Notes: a model not told the origin generated them from the letters alone. DNA of 64,000 nucleotides from Odontocerum albicorne (GCA_949825065.1 OX463859.1:7044217-7108216); one strand, 5' to 3'. Counted from the first letter of the stretch, positions 32,385 through 43,435 are shown. Numbers and translations are program-made.

Positions 32385-32640
32385 CTACGATGTTAGGTAC
32401 ATGGAACGAACAAATCTAACAAAACAAATATACATCGCAAATTTGAGTAGAAGGCGTGAAAGAGTAAGATCAAGGAAATTATGGTTGGATTAAGTAAAGA
32501 AAATGTAAGAAGTCAGAGAAATCGTTGGAGTTGTATGAGAAAGAGGTATGAATGTGGAGGAGGTGAAATATTGGTATCGAGCTATGTAAGTCTAGCGCTC
32601 TGTTCTCTTTGCCTTCAAACGTGATGGTATACTATATTTG
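32385..32640 (+). mobile_element. LINE-E 3' fragment
   Basis: GTTAGGTACATGGAACGAAC, then AGAAATCGTTGGAGTTGTAT and AAGTCTAGCGCTCTGTTCTC match the ends at 28640-28840. Coding sequence is decayed. Confidence 0.5.
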
Positions 32641-32999
32641 GCTCCCATGACATGCAATAGGATGTCGAATTCAATAAAGTCAAAAAGGGGGAAAATACGC
32701 AGTCGATCGGAGCGTGGTTGTGATTGCGAGATGAATTTTATTACTTTGGCTTGCAATAGGAACGACTTGTAGCAAAAGTTTGGCTGTACTCTTGTGTGTG
32801 GTGTTATTTGTTTCTTTTTGATGATTATGTGCGGTATATTGTGGGATGAACGTTTTGGTCTGTCTGGAATGATGAAGTGTGATACGTTTGATTTGCGTGA
32901 TGTATACTTATGTAATTGAGTGTGTCTGTTTGTCAAGTTGATGAGAATTTGCAACGGGGTTTTATATAATAAAAAAATGGAAAGAAATATCGACTTATT
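32641..32999. other. No gene recognised
   Basis: A 120-codon minus-strand frame spans 32592-32954 but has no recognisable motif. I do not support it as a gene. Confidence 0.4.
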
Positions 33000-33185
33000 T
33001 TTTATATGTCCTTAGTGAGATACAGGCAAAAGCCTAGTTTACTAGGGACACGACAAATGAAAAGCAAAAAACTCAGATCCATTAAAATTGTGTATTCAAA
33101 TTAACTTACCTGTTGTTATTTCGTAAATTGTGTATTTATAGATTTCTTGTCATGTGTAAATAAAATAAAAAATTAAATATGTGTA
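33000..33185 (+). repeat. Repeat I copy 1
   Basis: AAAGCCTAGTTTACTAGGGA, AGATCCATTAAAATT, ACCTGTTGTT and TTTCTTGTCATGTGTAAATA recur in the same order and orientation at 38576-38712. An A/T-rich tail follows in both, suggesting a retroposon 3' end. Confidence 0.6.
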
Positions 33186-33241
33186 TTAATGGAGTTTTAT
33201 AAATAAAGCAAAAATATTTAAAAAATCGCATGACTAAACTT

Positions 33242-33310
33242 TACGAGTACATTTCCCTGTTACATGACATACAGATGTTCCATGTCATGTAACATGGAAA
33301 TCTACTCGTA
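33242..33310. repeat. 69-bp palindrome with TACGAGTA ends
   Basis: Inverted arms of about 28 bp (TACGAGTACATTTCCCTGTT at the left, and the complement of the right arm TACGAGTAGATTTCCATGTT) with two or three mismatches, around a short centre. If TA is the target duplication, the insert is 33244-33308 with CGAG/CTCG ends. It may be a tiny MITE of the family responsible for the dispersed 8-mer. Confidence 0.65.
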
Positions 33311-33689
33311 ACTTGTCAGGGAAATGAATGAATATACATATGTTATTTATAAAAAGTACTCTTTTTCACCTACGCTTTATAAAAAGTTGGCCAATTAATC
33401 AATTATGATAGGTGAAGCTGTCAAATTTTTGTTTTTACTTCGTAATGGTTGACAATTGTTCAGTCTCATTAATTAATTCATTAGTTTGTTACCTCTTAAT
33501 TGACGATAACAATATTGTTCCCGGGAAATAATACTGTTCCCGGGAAATAATAAGAATTCAACCCTTCTGATTGAGAGCTAATGGATTAAGCGAGTGTCAC
33601 AAACGTACGTATTAAAAATATTACTGCAAGTAGACAGGTAACAACATTCGAAAACATTTAGTGCGTGATTATATAGTTTCTTGGCGAGT

Positions 33690-33800
33690 TCTTTAATCTG
33701 ACGGTGACACTTTTTAATTTTTTAGGACCATCGGGAATCGAGCTACAAATTCCCGGGTCAAACACCAGTCTTACCAACTAGTCTATGGAGGCCGTTAATT
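33690..33800 (-). mobile_element. SINE-A fragment
   Basis: The minus strand has the GGCCTCCATAGACTAG-like head, a box B-like segment and the junction TCCCGATGG. The tail is largely lost. Confidence 0.45.
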
Positions 33801-33929
33801 TTTCAGAAATATTCGTTCTCAACTGAGGTCGTTATTTTTTAACTGATATTACTTCATTAATGTATGTCTACTTTGACATTAACAAAGTAGTTTGTTCTGA
33901 AGCAGCTGACTTACACTTTCTGTTTGTAT

Positions 33930-34300
33930 ATATCACTACAAATAAGTGCATTTAGAAGAAAATTTAGAGTATCTTTTAATGAAAGAAAGTGTAATGAAGA
34001 AACCAGGAAAAAATGCATATGAGAAATGGACGATTGAACTTAGATAAAGTGAGGAGCTATAAAATGGTTTAGATAAGTTCAGAGAATGCATTACGAAAGA
34101 ATGACTAAGCCAGTACACAAATCAAATGATCAAAGTCTGTGTGAAAGAGGTAGATCGAGGAAAACGTGGCTGGAACAAGTGGACAGGATTTAGAAAGGTA
34201 AAGGGAGAACTTTGAATAAAAGAAGATTGCGCTTTACGATATGTATGAATGTGGTTTGGGTAGTAAGTTTAAGATATCTATTCTCTATGATTAAACAGAA
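33930..34300 (+). mobile_element. LINE-E fragment
   Basis: Decayed coding DNA with GGTAGATCGAGGAAAACGTG and TGGCTGGAACAAGTGGACAG, the equivalent of the 'GRGRPR..W.EQV' end seen in related elements. Confidence 0.45.
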
Positions 34301-34379
34301 AAGATCGTCGTGGCTCCTTGTCAACGATCTTCTCGCCATTTATACATCAGTTTTGTTGGAAAGCGAAACTTTGCCGTGA

Positions 34380-34660
34380 GTTTTGTTATTTTTTTTCTTT
34401 TTAAATAAGTGAATCTGTACACACCACTCTACTGAATCTGATAGCACGCCGATGTGTGTCGATCGGAGCAAATCGGCAGGTTTTTTTCTCTCTTTTTTTT
34501 TGATAGATATGACCGAAATCATAGGTATCCTTATACGCACGAATACAAGGTATAAAAAACCATATATCGTTTGAAGCGAGCACATAGTGCAGGGTTCGAA
34601 CCGACGATATTCTGCACAGAAGTCCAATGCCAAGACTACCTACCTCATGTGCCTTTTATT
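34380..34660 (-). mobile_element. SINE-B copy, long
   Basis: Same layout as 31385-31640 on the minus strand: decayed head, box B GGTTCGAACCC near 34590, body with an ATGATTTCGGTCATATC segment, and a 3' extension (TGCTCCGATCGACACACATC). Confidence 0.65.
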
Positions 34661-34689
34661 ACGTTTACCCTTCGCAGGTAACTATTACC

Positions 34690-35220
34690 CTCAGATAATT
34701 CAAATATTTATTTTCTTCTGACTTCCCTTAGTCTTCTTATAACACTTAAGATAATTTTTAGGTAGCATTAGAAGTGATTGCCAAATAATCTGTTCCAACT
34801 GAGATTTCTCTAAGGGGAGTGAATTAGAAGACTGACAAAAAATATTATTAAATATTTCCCTCTAAAATATGATCTTAAGTGGCATTGCATAATTATAGAG
34901 TATGTGTTAGAGTGAACAGAACCTTGACTGAGTGGTTTAATATTACAATAGGGGTTAAGCAAGGATGTGTTATTTCTGGATGTTTAATATTTAAATAGAT
35001 TCATATGTGAAGGAGCTAAAGAGGTGAATATATGGCAAACATATGATGCATGGATTTGATCTATGCTGATGGTATGGTAATATAAGCGAAGAATGAGGAT
35101 GAATGACAGAGAATGTTAATTTCATTGTTTGAAAGATGCGAAGAAAAATATGTACATGTGAGAATGAATGTAGCGAAATCCAAAGTGATTTTTTTGCACG
35201 GCTATATTTATTGGGTACAT
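34690..35220 (+). mobile_element. LINE-E fragment with RT motifs
   Basis: GVKQGCVISGCLIF (near 34955) corresponds to the RT 'GvrQG..lSp' motif, and YADGMV (near 35065) to the active site with its second Asp changed. It is followed by AKNEDE and VRMNVAKSKVIF. 34690-35200 is similar to 41516-41960 over most of its length. Confidence 0.65.
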
Positions 35221-35235
35221 ATAAACTTAGTGCTT

Positions 35236-35541
35236 CTAGAATCGCGGGACAGTTAAATGAACCTTGGAAACCTTTATTAGGAATATCGCGATGGATTCTT
35301 GCCTTCTTGTTTTAAGGCTTCTATAGTTACACACCGTGAGAAGTTCGGCATGGTGAGCATATTTTGGTGAGCATAATCGCCCTTTGTTCTGTACCATAGA
35401 TATCTGAGGATTTTTTTGTATTTGTTCTATATTGTTTTTATATTTGAACTGATGAGGAGCCCAAACCGTAGATGCATATTCTAATTTGGTTCTAATTAGA
35501 TGGTGATATAAGGTGTGAAAGGAAAATGAAACACGATACAT
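35236..35541 (-). pseudogene. LINE RT C-terminal fragment
   Basis: An open frame of 101 codons: LYHHLIRTKLEYASTVWAPH, NNIEQIQKNPQIS, then LLTVCNYRSLKTRRQESIAI and a VPRF end. The LEYAS..W.P...NIE.IQ pattern is the region after the RT palm in Jockey/CR1-type LINEs. It is a short, 5'-truncated fragment placed between two LINE-E pieces of the opposite strand. Confidence 0.7.
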
Positions 35542-35559
35542 GGCTGAGTAATGATTAGA

Positions 35560-36080
35560 TAGTTTTTTTTAGATGGTGAAAGAGTTACTAAATATATCGA
35601 AAGGCATGTAGCGATTAGAAACAAAGTCAATGGGATGCTTAAACATATTTACTTAAACCAGAGAATATCAAAATATGTGAATACTAAAAGAAGCCGAATC
35701 ATTGCTATAAAAATATATGCACTATAAAAGTACATGGGAGTGACAATATATGATAGAATAAGGAATGAAGTCATTATGGACGAATGGAAATTTATGACTC
35801 ATGTGTTGAGTAAGAGTTTGGGCATATATAGTATGTTAGGCCGAATGAATGAACAAATGCAAACAAAACATGTATGCTGTTCAATTTGCACTGCAAATGT
35901 AAGAGGAGGGCGTGGTAGAGGAAGACCAAGAAATTATGGTTTGATCAAGTGAATGGTCTTTTGAAAGAAGGGAGGGAATTTGTATGAAAAGTATGAGAAG
36001 GTGTATAGATGAAGAAGAAAATGATTTTGTCATCCTCATTGTCTACTCCAATTGCGAAATGGTGTGATAGAATGTATGTA
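35560..36080 (+). mobile_element. LINE-E 3' fragment
   Basis: TIYDRIRNEVIMDEW (35745-35790) matches TMYDRIQNEIIRGE of the 11160 copy. GGRGRGRPRNYGLIK (35908-35950) is the family's RGRGRPR end. Several stops and frame changes. Confidence 0.6.
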
Positions 36081-36457
36081 AAATAAAGATATTGTGAATC
36101 CATTAATGTTTGTGACACCACTGCGCACATACAATACGACGCCACTAATTTATTTGAACGCTAATCAGATATACGCATTAAATATAAGATTAGTTCATAT
36201 TTAATTTTATTCACTCCACTGAACTCCAGAGGTTAACAACCATCGAATCACGAGGCTAGAAGTTTTGGTTTTTAATTGGCAACCCACCCAAACTAAGATG
36301 ATTTGTGATGGTAAGTAATTAATGTGTTTTATGTCGAGCCCAATCATCTTCAGTCGGTGCTTAGTTGGAATGAGACAAATTATTCACGAAGAAAAGTATT
36401 AAGCCATTGCTTCTCTAAGATAAACATTTAATTATTTTCACTAAAATGAGACTATGA

Positions 36458-36690
36458 CTGATGACCTCCGTTGTGTACTTAATAAGACGCCTGTCTCCCA
36501 GCTCGGAGGTTGCGAGTTCAAATCCCACTGGTACTAATATTTTTTTTCATAAAAGGATTCGTCTTATTTTTACTTAAGGCTCCTTAAACATAGCTTTGTT
36601 TAGTTGGAAGAGATTGCCACATGGCAATAAGCCGGTTGGGTTACATTTTATACAACGAAAGTGTAATAAAATACAATACAAACATAGTTT
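36458..36690 (+). mobile_element. SINE-A copy
   Basis: Head GACCTCCGTTGTGTACTTAA, box B AGTTCAAATCCCACTGG, linker, then the LINE-J-like tail TTGGAAGAGATTGCCACATG followed by GGCAATAAGC and an AATACAATAC end. Confidence 0.75.
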
Positions 36691-37154
36691 TTAATAGGTC
36701 CTTCGATGTGGTGATGCGATGATAGGAAGTGACATCTAACGAACACTGTGCAAACCATGAATTATTATTAGTTGAGGTGTCAGTTAGATTTTGCCTTTCT
36801 ATATTAGATAGCACTTCACACGCTTTTTCTGTCTCACTATTTTATGGCGCATTTCTTCACGTGAAAAGGAAAAAGATATACAGATGTCAGAATTTTAATT
36901 GACGATAACTCGATTGTTCTAGTAATTTATCGAACTTTCTCGGTACTTGGTGTTCGTATATCTGTCGTATAGCTGTCGATTAGCTGTCGATTCTTGTTCG
37001 TATAGCTGTCGATTCTCCGCGGCTTTTGGTTATAAGGGAATGTATGTATGTATTTACTAGAAGATCTCACCGCAGCTTGTTGAAGTTGTCTCCTGCCTCC
37101 CTCCACTCACTATTCCCAACCTAAACTTTTTCCGTTAGATATTTATGTATGGTA
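36691..37154. other. No gene recognised
   Basis: Unassigned. A GCTGTCGATT unit is repeated at 36970-37015. Confidence 0.4.
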
Positions 37155-37241
37155 CCGGGTCGAAAATAATTCAGTCTTATTTGTGCTCCCCTAATAATGG
37201 GGGAAAACCTTGATACCGGTTAAGTTGTGCCGTTATATTAA
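37155..37241 (+). repeat. Repeat H copy
   Basis: CTTATTTGTGCTCCCCTAAT, then GGAAAACCTTGATACCGGTT and GTGCCGTTATATT. The CTGATGA core has decayed (CTAATAATG). The TTAA at its end was the target of the next element. Confidence 0.55.
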
Positions 37242-37879
37242 CACATTTTTTGCGGGTACTTTTCGCGACAAGTGATGACGCAATGCGGGTACTTTTAGAC
37301 TTTTTTGCGCCAAAATTAGACTTTCGTAAAAAAACCATATCTCTCAAACTAATTAGTATTTTTTCGAAAAACTTTTTGTATCTTACTAAGAATAGAACTA
37401 TCTATATCTTTATTATGCAAAATATGGGTTGCTCTATTTTTTACTCACACAAAATTACTACATTCTAGGTAAACATAGAAAAAAATACTCTCACCATCAA
37501 AATTATTTTATTCACATAAAATTACAATATAATTACGAAATTTTGAATAGAACTATCTATATCTTTATTATGCAAAATATGGGTTGCTCTATTTTTTACT
37601 CACACAAAATTACTACATTCTAGGTAAACATAGAAAAAAATACTCTTTCACCATCAAAATTATTTTATTCACATAAAATTACAATATAATTACGAAATTT
37701 TCAATAGATCTTATAAGAATCTTATAATAGATAACGCGCAGTTCCCACCTCATTTGGCGACCGTGTTTACAAGTTTCCCGCATACCACCGCTTGGCAAAC
37801 CAAAACGAGTAAACTCGTCTCCCGCTCTCTACCATAAGACGGGATAGAACGAGTTTTATCGTTTCCCGCAAACAATGTG
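37242..37879. mobile_element. TTAA-flanked, piggyBac-like non-autonomous element
   Basis: 638 bp flanked by TTAA (37238-37241 and 37880-37883). Terminal inverted repeats CACATTTTTTGCGGG and, at the other end, CACATTGTTTGCGGG. TTAA targeting plus CA-starting TIRs suggests the piggyBac superfamily. There is no transposase frame. It contains a 155-bp direct duplication. Confidence 0.75.
37390..37701. repeat. 155-bp tandem duplication
   Basis: Two adjacent copies, 37390-37544 and 37545-37701, almost identical apart from a 2-bp TT gain and very few changes. Each starts GAATAGAACTATCTATATCT. It lies inside the TTAA-flanked element and must be recent. Confidence 0.95.
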
Positions 37880-37883
37880 TTAA

Positions 37884-38305
37884 GTGAGATAAAAATATTC
37901 TCAAACTATATGAATTTATATTTAGTGCCTGTCATTCATCGTCACTACGGTAAATATTGTTTATGCTTGTATCTTACAAGGGACGTATAAACCTTAAAAA
38001 ATTGGTCGATGTTTTTTTTCCGATTGTTGATCATTGCTCAATTCGCAGTGGTGTCACAATAAATTGCGAGTCCTAGTAATGAGAATGTACCACGTGACTC
38101 AACCCCTTTTATGACAGTTTAAGTAAATTATTTTGTTAAAATTCTATTTTATATATTGACAGCTTTTTGCAACATTTCAAAGCTTTTTATTTGATGGTTT
38201 TCAAATAATCGTATGAAACAGACCACTTTTATTCATCGACGAACGAAAATGCTGTTTGATTCAATTTATCGCCTCGTGTTTTAATTGTATAGCTCGACGA
38301 TAGCC
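37884..38305. other. No gene recognised
   Basis: Unassigned AT-rich sequence. Confidence 0.4.
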
Positions 38306-38309
38306 TTAA

Positions 38310-38470
38310 ATGATACAATGAAATTCCTTTACAACCAACTATAAAGGTGTTACACATTTTTAGTGAAAACCAGACTAGTCCTTTTGTTGTAAAAACAAAT
38401 CTAAGTACCAACGAGAATCAAACCCGCAACCCTCGAGTTAAGAGACAAGCATTTTATTAACTGTGTAAAA
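38310..38470 (-). mobile_element. SINE-A fragment
   Basis: The minus strand shows the box B-like segment GGGTTTGATTCTCGTTGG and the middle segment (GTCTGGTTTTCACTAAAA). The tail is poorly preserved. Confidence 0.5.
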
Positions 38471-38575
38471 AATCATTTATCAACTGCATCAAAATATATA
38501 CTATTTTTATATATATTAAGTGTACTGAATTTTGCACTGATGCTTGGTTGCAATATTTGTATAATGTATAGTTTA

Positions 38576-38712
38576 AAAGCCTAGTTTACTGGGGATACGA
38601 CAAATGAAAGGCAACAAACCCAGATCCATTAAAATTATATGTCCAAATCAAATTACCTGTTGTTTTTTCTCAAATTGTGTATATTTCTTGTCATGTGTAA
38701 TAATAATAATAA
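38576..38712 (+). repeat. Repeat I copy 2
   Basis: Direct repeat of 33028-33180, followed by a pure AAT microsatellite at about 38699-38720, which looks like an expanded retroposon tail. Confidence 0.6.
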
Positions 38713-38744
38713 TAATAATAGTATTAAACTTTCATTGTATACAC

Positions 38745-38937
38745 GTATAGTACAACCTGACAGGCTTATTGCTATATGACAATATCTTCCAGCCAACCAG
38801 AAAGCTGCTGAAGAGGCCTTAAGTGAAAACCATACAGGAATTATTTAAAAAAAAATCTGGGTACCAACTGGATTTGAAACCGTAACCTCGGGCTGGGAGA
38901 CAGGCGTCGTACCAACCAGATCACAGAGGTCGTCAAA
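38745..38937 (-). mobile_element. SINE-A copy
   Basis: The minus strand has the head GACCTCTGTGATCTGGTTGG, box B-like GGTTTCAAATCCAG, the middle segment CACTTAAGGCCTCTTCAGCA, and the tail ending AAGCCTGTCAGGTTGTAC. Nearly full length. Confidence 0.7.
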
Positions 38938-39099
38938 AGATTTAACGAGGTAAGGGAAAAAAACTATAATATACGTCTCGTTATAACAAGTCTATGACAC
39001 ACTTGTCGATTGGCGATACCTTTTAACTTAAAAAGCTCACAAAAATCACGCACGTCGACATGTAGACCGCTCAAGCTTAGGATTTTTTACTAGCAAAAC

Positions 39100-39590
39100 T
39101 ATCGATAGTAATGGCAATCGTCGAATAGGGCGGGGTACTATTATATGTTGCTGATCCTGTGGCATGGAATGGTCTGCCTCTTAGTTTTAGAGTGATGAAT
39201 GGCATGCGCAACTTTAGGAAGTACTTGAAGACAACCATTTTTGAGAGTCTTATAAAAAAATATGATTTTATATGATAACTACACAAATGTGTATATATAA
39301 AACAACATCTAAAGCGGAATGTGTTATTTATACGTATCAAAAAATCTACATAGGTTTCTTTGTAGTTCGTTTTCTGCGGTTGTCTCACCAAATATGTTTT
39401 CTGAACAAATACAGATACGGGAAAGTGCCATATATAATGGTTGAAGGCACCACTTTTCATTCCTTACACAGAACTTGTTTGTTTTTGTAATTGATTTATC
39501 AATAATAATGAGGTTCGAATCTTGAATTAGAGCGCCTTGAGGAAAGTATGCTATAGATGGCGCTATATAAAATGTCTTCATTATTATAAG
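39100..39590 (+). mobile_element. LINE-C 3' end with RT-protein C-terminus
   Basis: The best readable LINE-C C-terminus: YVADPVAWNGLPLSFRVMNG, MRNFRKYLKTTIFESLIKKY, stop near 39271. The 3' UTR runs to TTGAATTAGAGCGCCTTGAG at 39525-39540, matching other LINE-C ends. The pattern WNGLPLS.R......F...LK is typical of LINE polyprotein ends. Minus-strand frames of 127 and 132 codons here are shadows. Confidence 0.7.
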
Positions 39591-41284
39591 CTTCTTACAC
39601 CGAGGGTTTTTGGATAAATTTTCAATGGTCCAATTCTGGTTAAGTTCGTCAAAAAGGTTATTGTTACAGGAAAAATGCAAGCTATGTGCTTTTGCCGGTA
39701 GTCCTAACCCCCAAAATTCCATTTATGGAAATGGAAAAAATGTTGACCTCGCTTTTTAAAATATTTGCATGACTAATATCAATATGTTGAGAAATACGAA
39801 TCGATATCGTTACCATTTTATTAATTAAACATTAATGAAAAATTACTTCAGAACGAAATTATTCAACTTCACGGAAGGAAAAAATCGAGATTAATTATTA
39901 GCTGTCACACAATTCACGAGGTAGACATATGCTTATGTGTGTAAATCTTTCTAACTGTAATTTTGTATGAATACTGTAATGTTTCAACGACAACCTCTGT
40001 GATCAAGTTGATAAGAAGTTTGACTTTATCTAGAGTTTCAGTTTCGGTTTCCAATGGTGTCCTAAAAACTAAAAAAAATCCCTGGCTAGAATTTATTTAA
40101 ATGGTGTTGAAAATATTGACAATTTCCATATCGCAGTCACCACCTTCCTATTCTTGCACTCAACGTTTATACATTTGTTTTGTAATATTTTTAATATGAC
40201 AATAATAATGAGTATGAATCTTGAACTAGAGCGCCCTTGAGGAGAGTCCGCTCTTGAAACAGTGTTTTATTAATTTTAATTTTATAAACTTACAAACATA
40301 TGATCAACATATTTCCATGTCAGAGTAGCCAGATAATACAGGGCGCCGAACTTTTTGACCTTCTGTCAGAAAGTTTGGCACTTTTTTAATGGCGCCAGAC
40401 TATCTTCTACTTTTTTATAATTTTATTTTTTAATATCATAAATTATGATTTATAATAACAATAAATAATGTTACACATATTTTGCCTGTTTTACAGCTAT
40501 ACACCTTTTAATGCATATCATTCTCAAATAATCCTTTTTATTACAATACTTTTTTTATCTGGGTCAATTTATTAAAAATAACGTCGACGACCTTTATTTC
40601 TTAGTTGATAAGACACTGGACCTTCACTCGGGCGTTTCGGATTTATTTTTTGTAAAAAAAAAGCCCTAGTTGGGACTGATAGTGATACACGATTAACGTG
40701 TGCAAGTATACTTTTCGTATGCCGCTAATATATTCAACGACGAACCGCAAGTATTGTGCCGTCTTAAGTGGTTCTTAACCCGGACTGAAGACAATATTAT
40801 TTCCCGGCCACGTTCCACGTTTTTCAACATTTACTAATCTCTAGTTCAGATATCTTGATGTGTGCCATGCGAATGAAAAAAAATTTAAAGCTTAATCTAA
40901 ATTTCTGATAAATCTCCTGTGTACTTGTTTCATTACAGGCTAATCATTGTGAAAGTGTAACTACGTACTGGGTAATAACGAACAGTTATTAGGTAATGTA
41001 AACAGGCCCTAAATATTGTGGTGTTGCCAGCATTACGGTTTATGATTAAGTGGCAATGTAAATAGTTAATGTGTCAACACTAACTCTATGAACTCGGTTA
41101 CATCGTTAACTGACGTCAGATGCGGGTTTTGATCAACTTACACCCATAAAGTTTACAAGTGAGGCAACTTTATTTTTAAAACCACCTAAAATGCAATACT
41201 TATTTATTTTAAAACTTCATTGTCAATCAATCTAGCGGGTTTATTGCTAGGCAAAAAAACTGCCAGGTAAATATTATTTTTAGA
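39591..41284. other. Unassigned, with small repeat fragments
   Basis: No gene. Recognisable pieces: a decayed SINE-A head near 39990-40070, a LINE-C 3' end at 40195-40290 (TTGAACTAGAGCGCCCTTGA), a SINE-A head near 40585-40650 (GACGACCTTTATTTCTTAGT), a small hairpin at 40344-40380 (GAACTTTTTGAC/GTCAGAAAGTT), and a SINE-A or LINE-J tail at 41225-41275. Confidence 0.5.
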
Positions 41285-41515
41285 TAACTCGTGTACTTAG
41301 AGGAGCAAAGTACTAATTACTGCACCTGACCATCCAAGGCAAAATAGAAGGCCGAATAGGTGTTGGCGGGAGGCAAATCTCCTGGCTCCGCAATATACGT
41401 GATTGGAATGGCATAAGGGGCGTTGGAGATCTTTTTCGGGCTGTCGGGGACAAACATGTCTACTCTCAAATGATATTCAACGTTGGGGGACCTGACATGA
41501 CACTGGGAAGAAGAT
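41285..41515 (+). mobile_element. RTE-A LINE 3' end
   Basis: Encodes GRIGVGGRQISWLRNIRDWN, GIRGVGDLFRAVGDKHVYS and MIFNVGGPDMTLGRR, the C-terminus of RTE-A without a stop in this stretch. It ends at GGGAAGAAGATAA and has lost the A-rich tail. It has a single TA where copy 17396-18215 has TACTCGTA. Confidence 0.8.
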
Positions 41516-41965
41516 AACTCAAATATTTACTTTCTGCGGACTTCCCTTAGTATTTTTATAACACTCAAGAATTTTTTTAGGTAGCATTAGAAGTGATTGC
41601 CAAATAATGAGTTCCAACTTAGATTTCTCTCAGTACAGTGCATTATAAGAGTAACACACAAAATTATAAAATATTTCCCACTAAAATAATGATTTTACGT
41701 GGAATTACGTCATTGAAAAGTATGCATCAGACTGAATAGCACCTTCACTGAGTAGTTTAATATTACGAAAGGGGTTAAAGAAAGATGTGATATGTCATCC
41801 TGGATGTATTTTTATTTATATGAACTATAGTGATCAATGGGTGACAAATAAATATCGAATGGTGTGTGCTGATAATAGGGTAGTTTTAACGAAGAATGCG
41901 GATGAATTACATAGTTCGTTAATTGAATTGTTTGAGACATGTTAAGGGAAAGACATAAAGAGAAG
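41516..41965 (+). mobile_element. LINE-E fragment with RT region
   Basis: Parallel to 34690-35200 in order and orientation (TTAGGTAGCATTAGAAGTGA, GATTGCCAAATAATGAGTTC, a GGGGTTAAAG.AAGATGTG segment, and CGAAGAATGCGGATGAATTA). More decayed than that copy. Confidence 0.55.
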
Positions 41966-41984
41966 ATTTATTACATTATAATCA

Positions 41985-42175
41985 AAGTGAGATATATGTT
42001 ACATATACCAATCAAAGGAAAAATAAAGGGACGATGAAGAGGGGAGGAAAATCGGGAGTGAAACACGTTACATTACTAACTTGAAATTAAAAGTTTTTTA
42101 GTCGCTTTTTAAAACATGTCATTGACGAAGCGAGTTGAACATTATTTGGAAACTGGTTCCAGAGTCTCACTGTTT
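41985..42175 (-). mobile_element. LINE-J fragment
   Basis: The minus strand reads CAGTGAGACTCTGGAACCAG (the RLWN codons) through AAACACGTTACATTACTAAC equivalents to the 3' UTR. Its first bases are duplicated 240 bp further on (42393-42420). Confidence 0.6.
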
Positions 42176-42177
42176 GG

Positions 42178-42440
42178 ACAATTTGATATTGTATTGTATT
42201 ACGATTTGATATTGTATTGATATTGTATTGTATTAAATTTGATATTGTATTGATACTATATTGTATTGATATTGTATTGTATTTGATATTGATTTGATAT
42301 TGTATTGATATTGTATTTATATTGTATTGATATTGTATTGTATTAAATTTGATATTGTATTGTATTAAAATTTGATATTGTATTCTATTAATGGTTCCAG
42401 AGTCTCACTGCTTGGACAATTTGATATTGTATTGTATTCC
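42178..42440. repeat. GATATTGTATT microsatellite
   Basis: Irregular repeats of GATATTGTATT(GTATT). On the minus strand this is AATACAATATC, which looks like an expanded AATAC tail of the SINE-A copy that follows. A GGTTCCAGAGTCTCACTG block from LINE-J occurs on both sides. Confidence 0.85.
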
Positions 42441-42444
42441 GCTT

Positions 42445-42640
42445 TCGGTGTATGTATACAGTTTAAACTGCCGGGCTTATTGCTTTGTTGTATAAACTGC
42501 CGGGCTTATTGCATTCAAGAGGCTTTAAGTAAACACCAGACTAGATTTTTTTTTAAATCTAGATTTCAACAGTAATCAAGCCCGCAATCTCCAGGTTGGA
42601 AGACAAGCATCGTTCTAACTGGGCCACGAAGGTCATTAAT
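42445..42640 (-). mobile_element. SINE-A copy
   Basis: The minus strand has the head GACCTTCGTGGCCCAGTTAG, box B-like GGGCTTGATTACTGTTG, and a tail with AATAAGCCCGGCAGTTTA. The tail segment is partly duplicated (42463-42510). Confidence 0.7.
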
Positions 42641-43160
42641 CAACGCTTAATATTCTTATCGAGCTAAGAGAGGGTGGCGGGATAGTTAAAAAGAAAGTAC
42701 CATAGTGACATGTGTGTTTTGCGTCTATTTTCAAGTTAAACTAATTCAGTTCCCTCCGATATGAAGTGACATGATCGTATTTTTTCAGATCCAGAATAAA
42801 TCTCAGACCAACATTTTGAAAACGCTGTTATGTCCAAATAACACACGTCCGCAAAGTCCAAAATCGGAAAGGGCAAAGATTGTGTGAGCAAAATGTATAT
42901 TTTAGTAGGCAGCAATCTTTGCAACACTTTTAAGGGAATGAAGGCTGTAGAAGATCATTTGGCTTACCTCATTTATTTGACCTCTCCAGTAGAGTGCTAT
43001 TTTTTAACGCTCCTGGGTTTTCATAGATGTTTTGGAAATATAATTGCTTCATTTCTTACTGATATATTTGTAACTTAATACATAATAAATACATTTCAAC
43101 GACTTTTATGTTCTTATATATTTAACTTCTGGAAATATGATCACAAATTAAATTGGTCGA
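42641..43160. other. No gene recognised
   Basis: Unassigned sequence without a credible frame. Confidence 0.4.
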
Positions 43161-43164
43161 TAAA

Positions 43165-43435
43165 ATAACAAATTTTTTGAAATGCGATGATATCAAAGAG
43201 CCTTTTACGTTGATAAAATCCCTAACGATGTCTTAAAAGGAATGAATAAAAATAGATAATTTCAGTGCTATCAAATTATCGAAGAGTCTCTTACGTTGAT
43301 CAAGTCCGAAATGATGTCTTAAAATGGATGAATAAATATAAATAATTACGGTGCTATCGAATTATCGAAGAGTCTCTTACGTTGCTCAAGTCCGTAATGA
43401 TGTCTTAAAACAGATCAATAAAGATAGACTAGTTG
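43165..43435. repeat. 86-bp tandem repeat, three copies
   Basis: The TTACGT in each unit falls at 43205, 43291 and 43377, a period of exactly 86 bp. Units contain CTCTTACGTTGATCAAGTCC and ATGATGTCTTAAAATGGATG. A fourth, separate copy lies at about 43760-43870. Origin unknown. Confidence 0.85.

Noticed and set aside
32592..32954. 120-codon minus-strand ORF
   Set aside because: No recognisable domain. Composition looks like translated noise and neighbours are repeat remnants.
39324..39722. 132-codon minus-strand ORF
   Set aside because: Overlaps the LINE-C 3' UTR on the plus strand. No motif.
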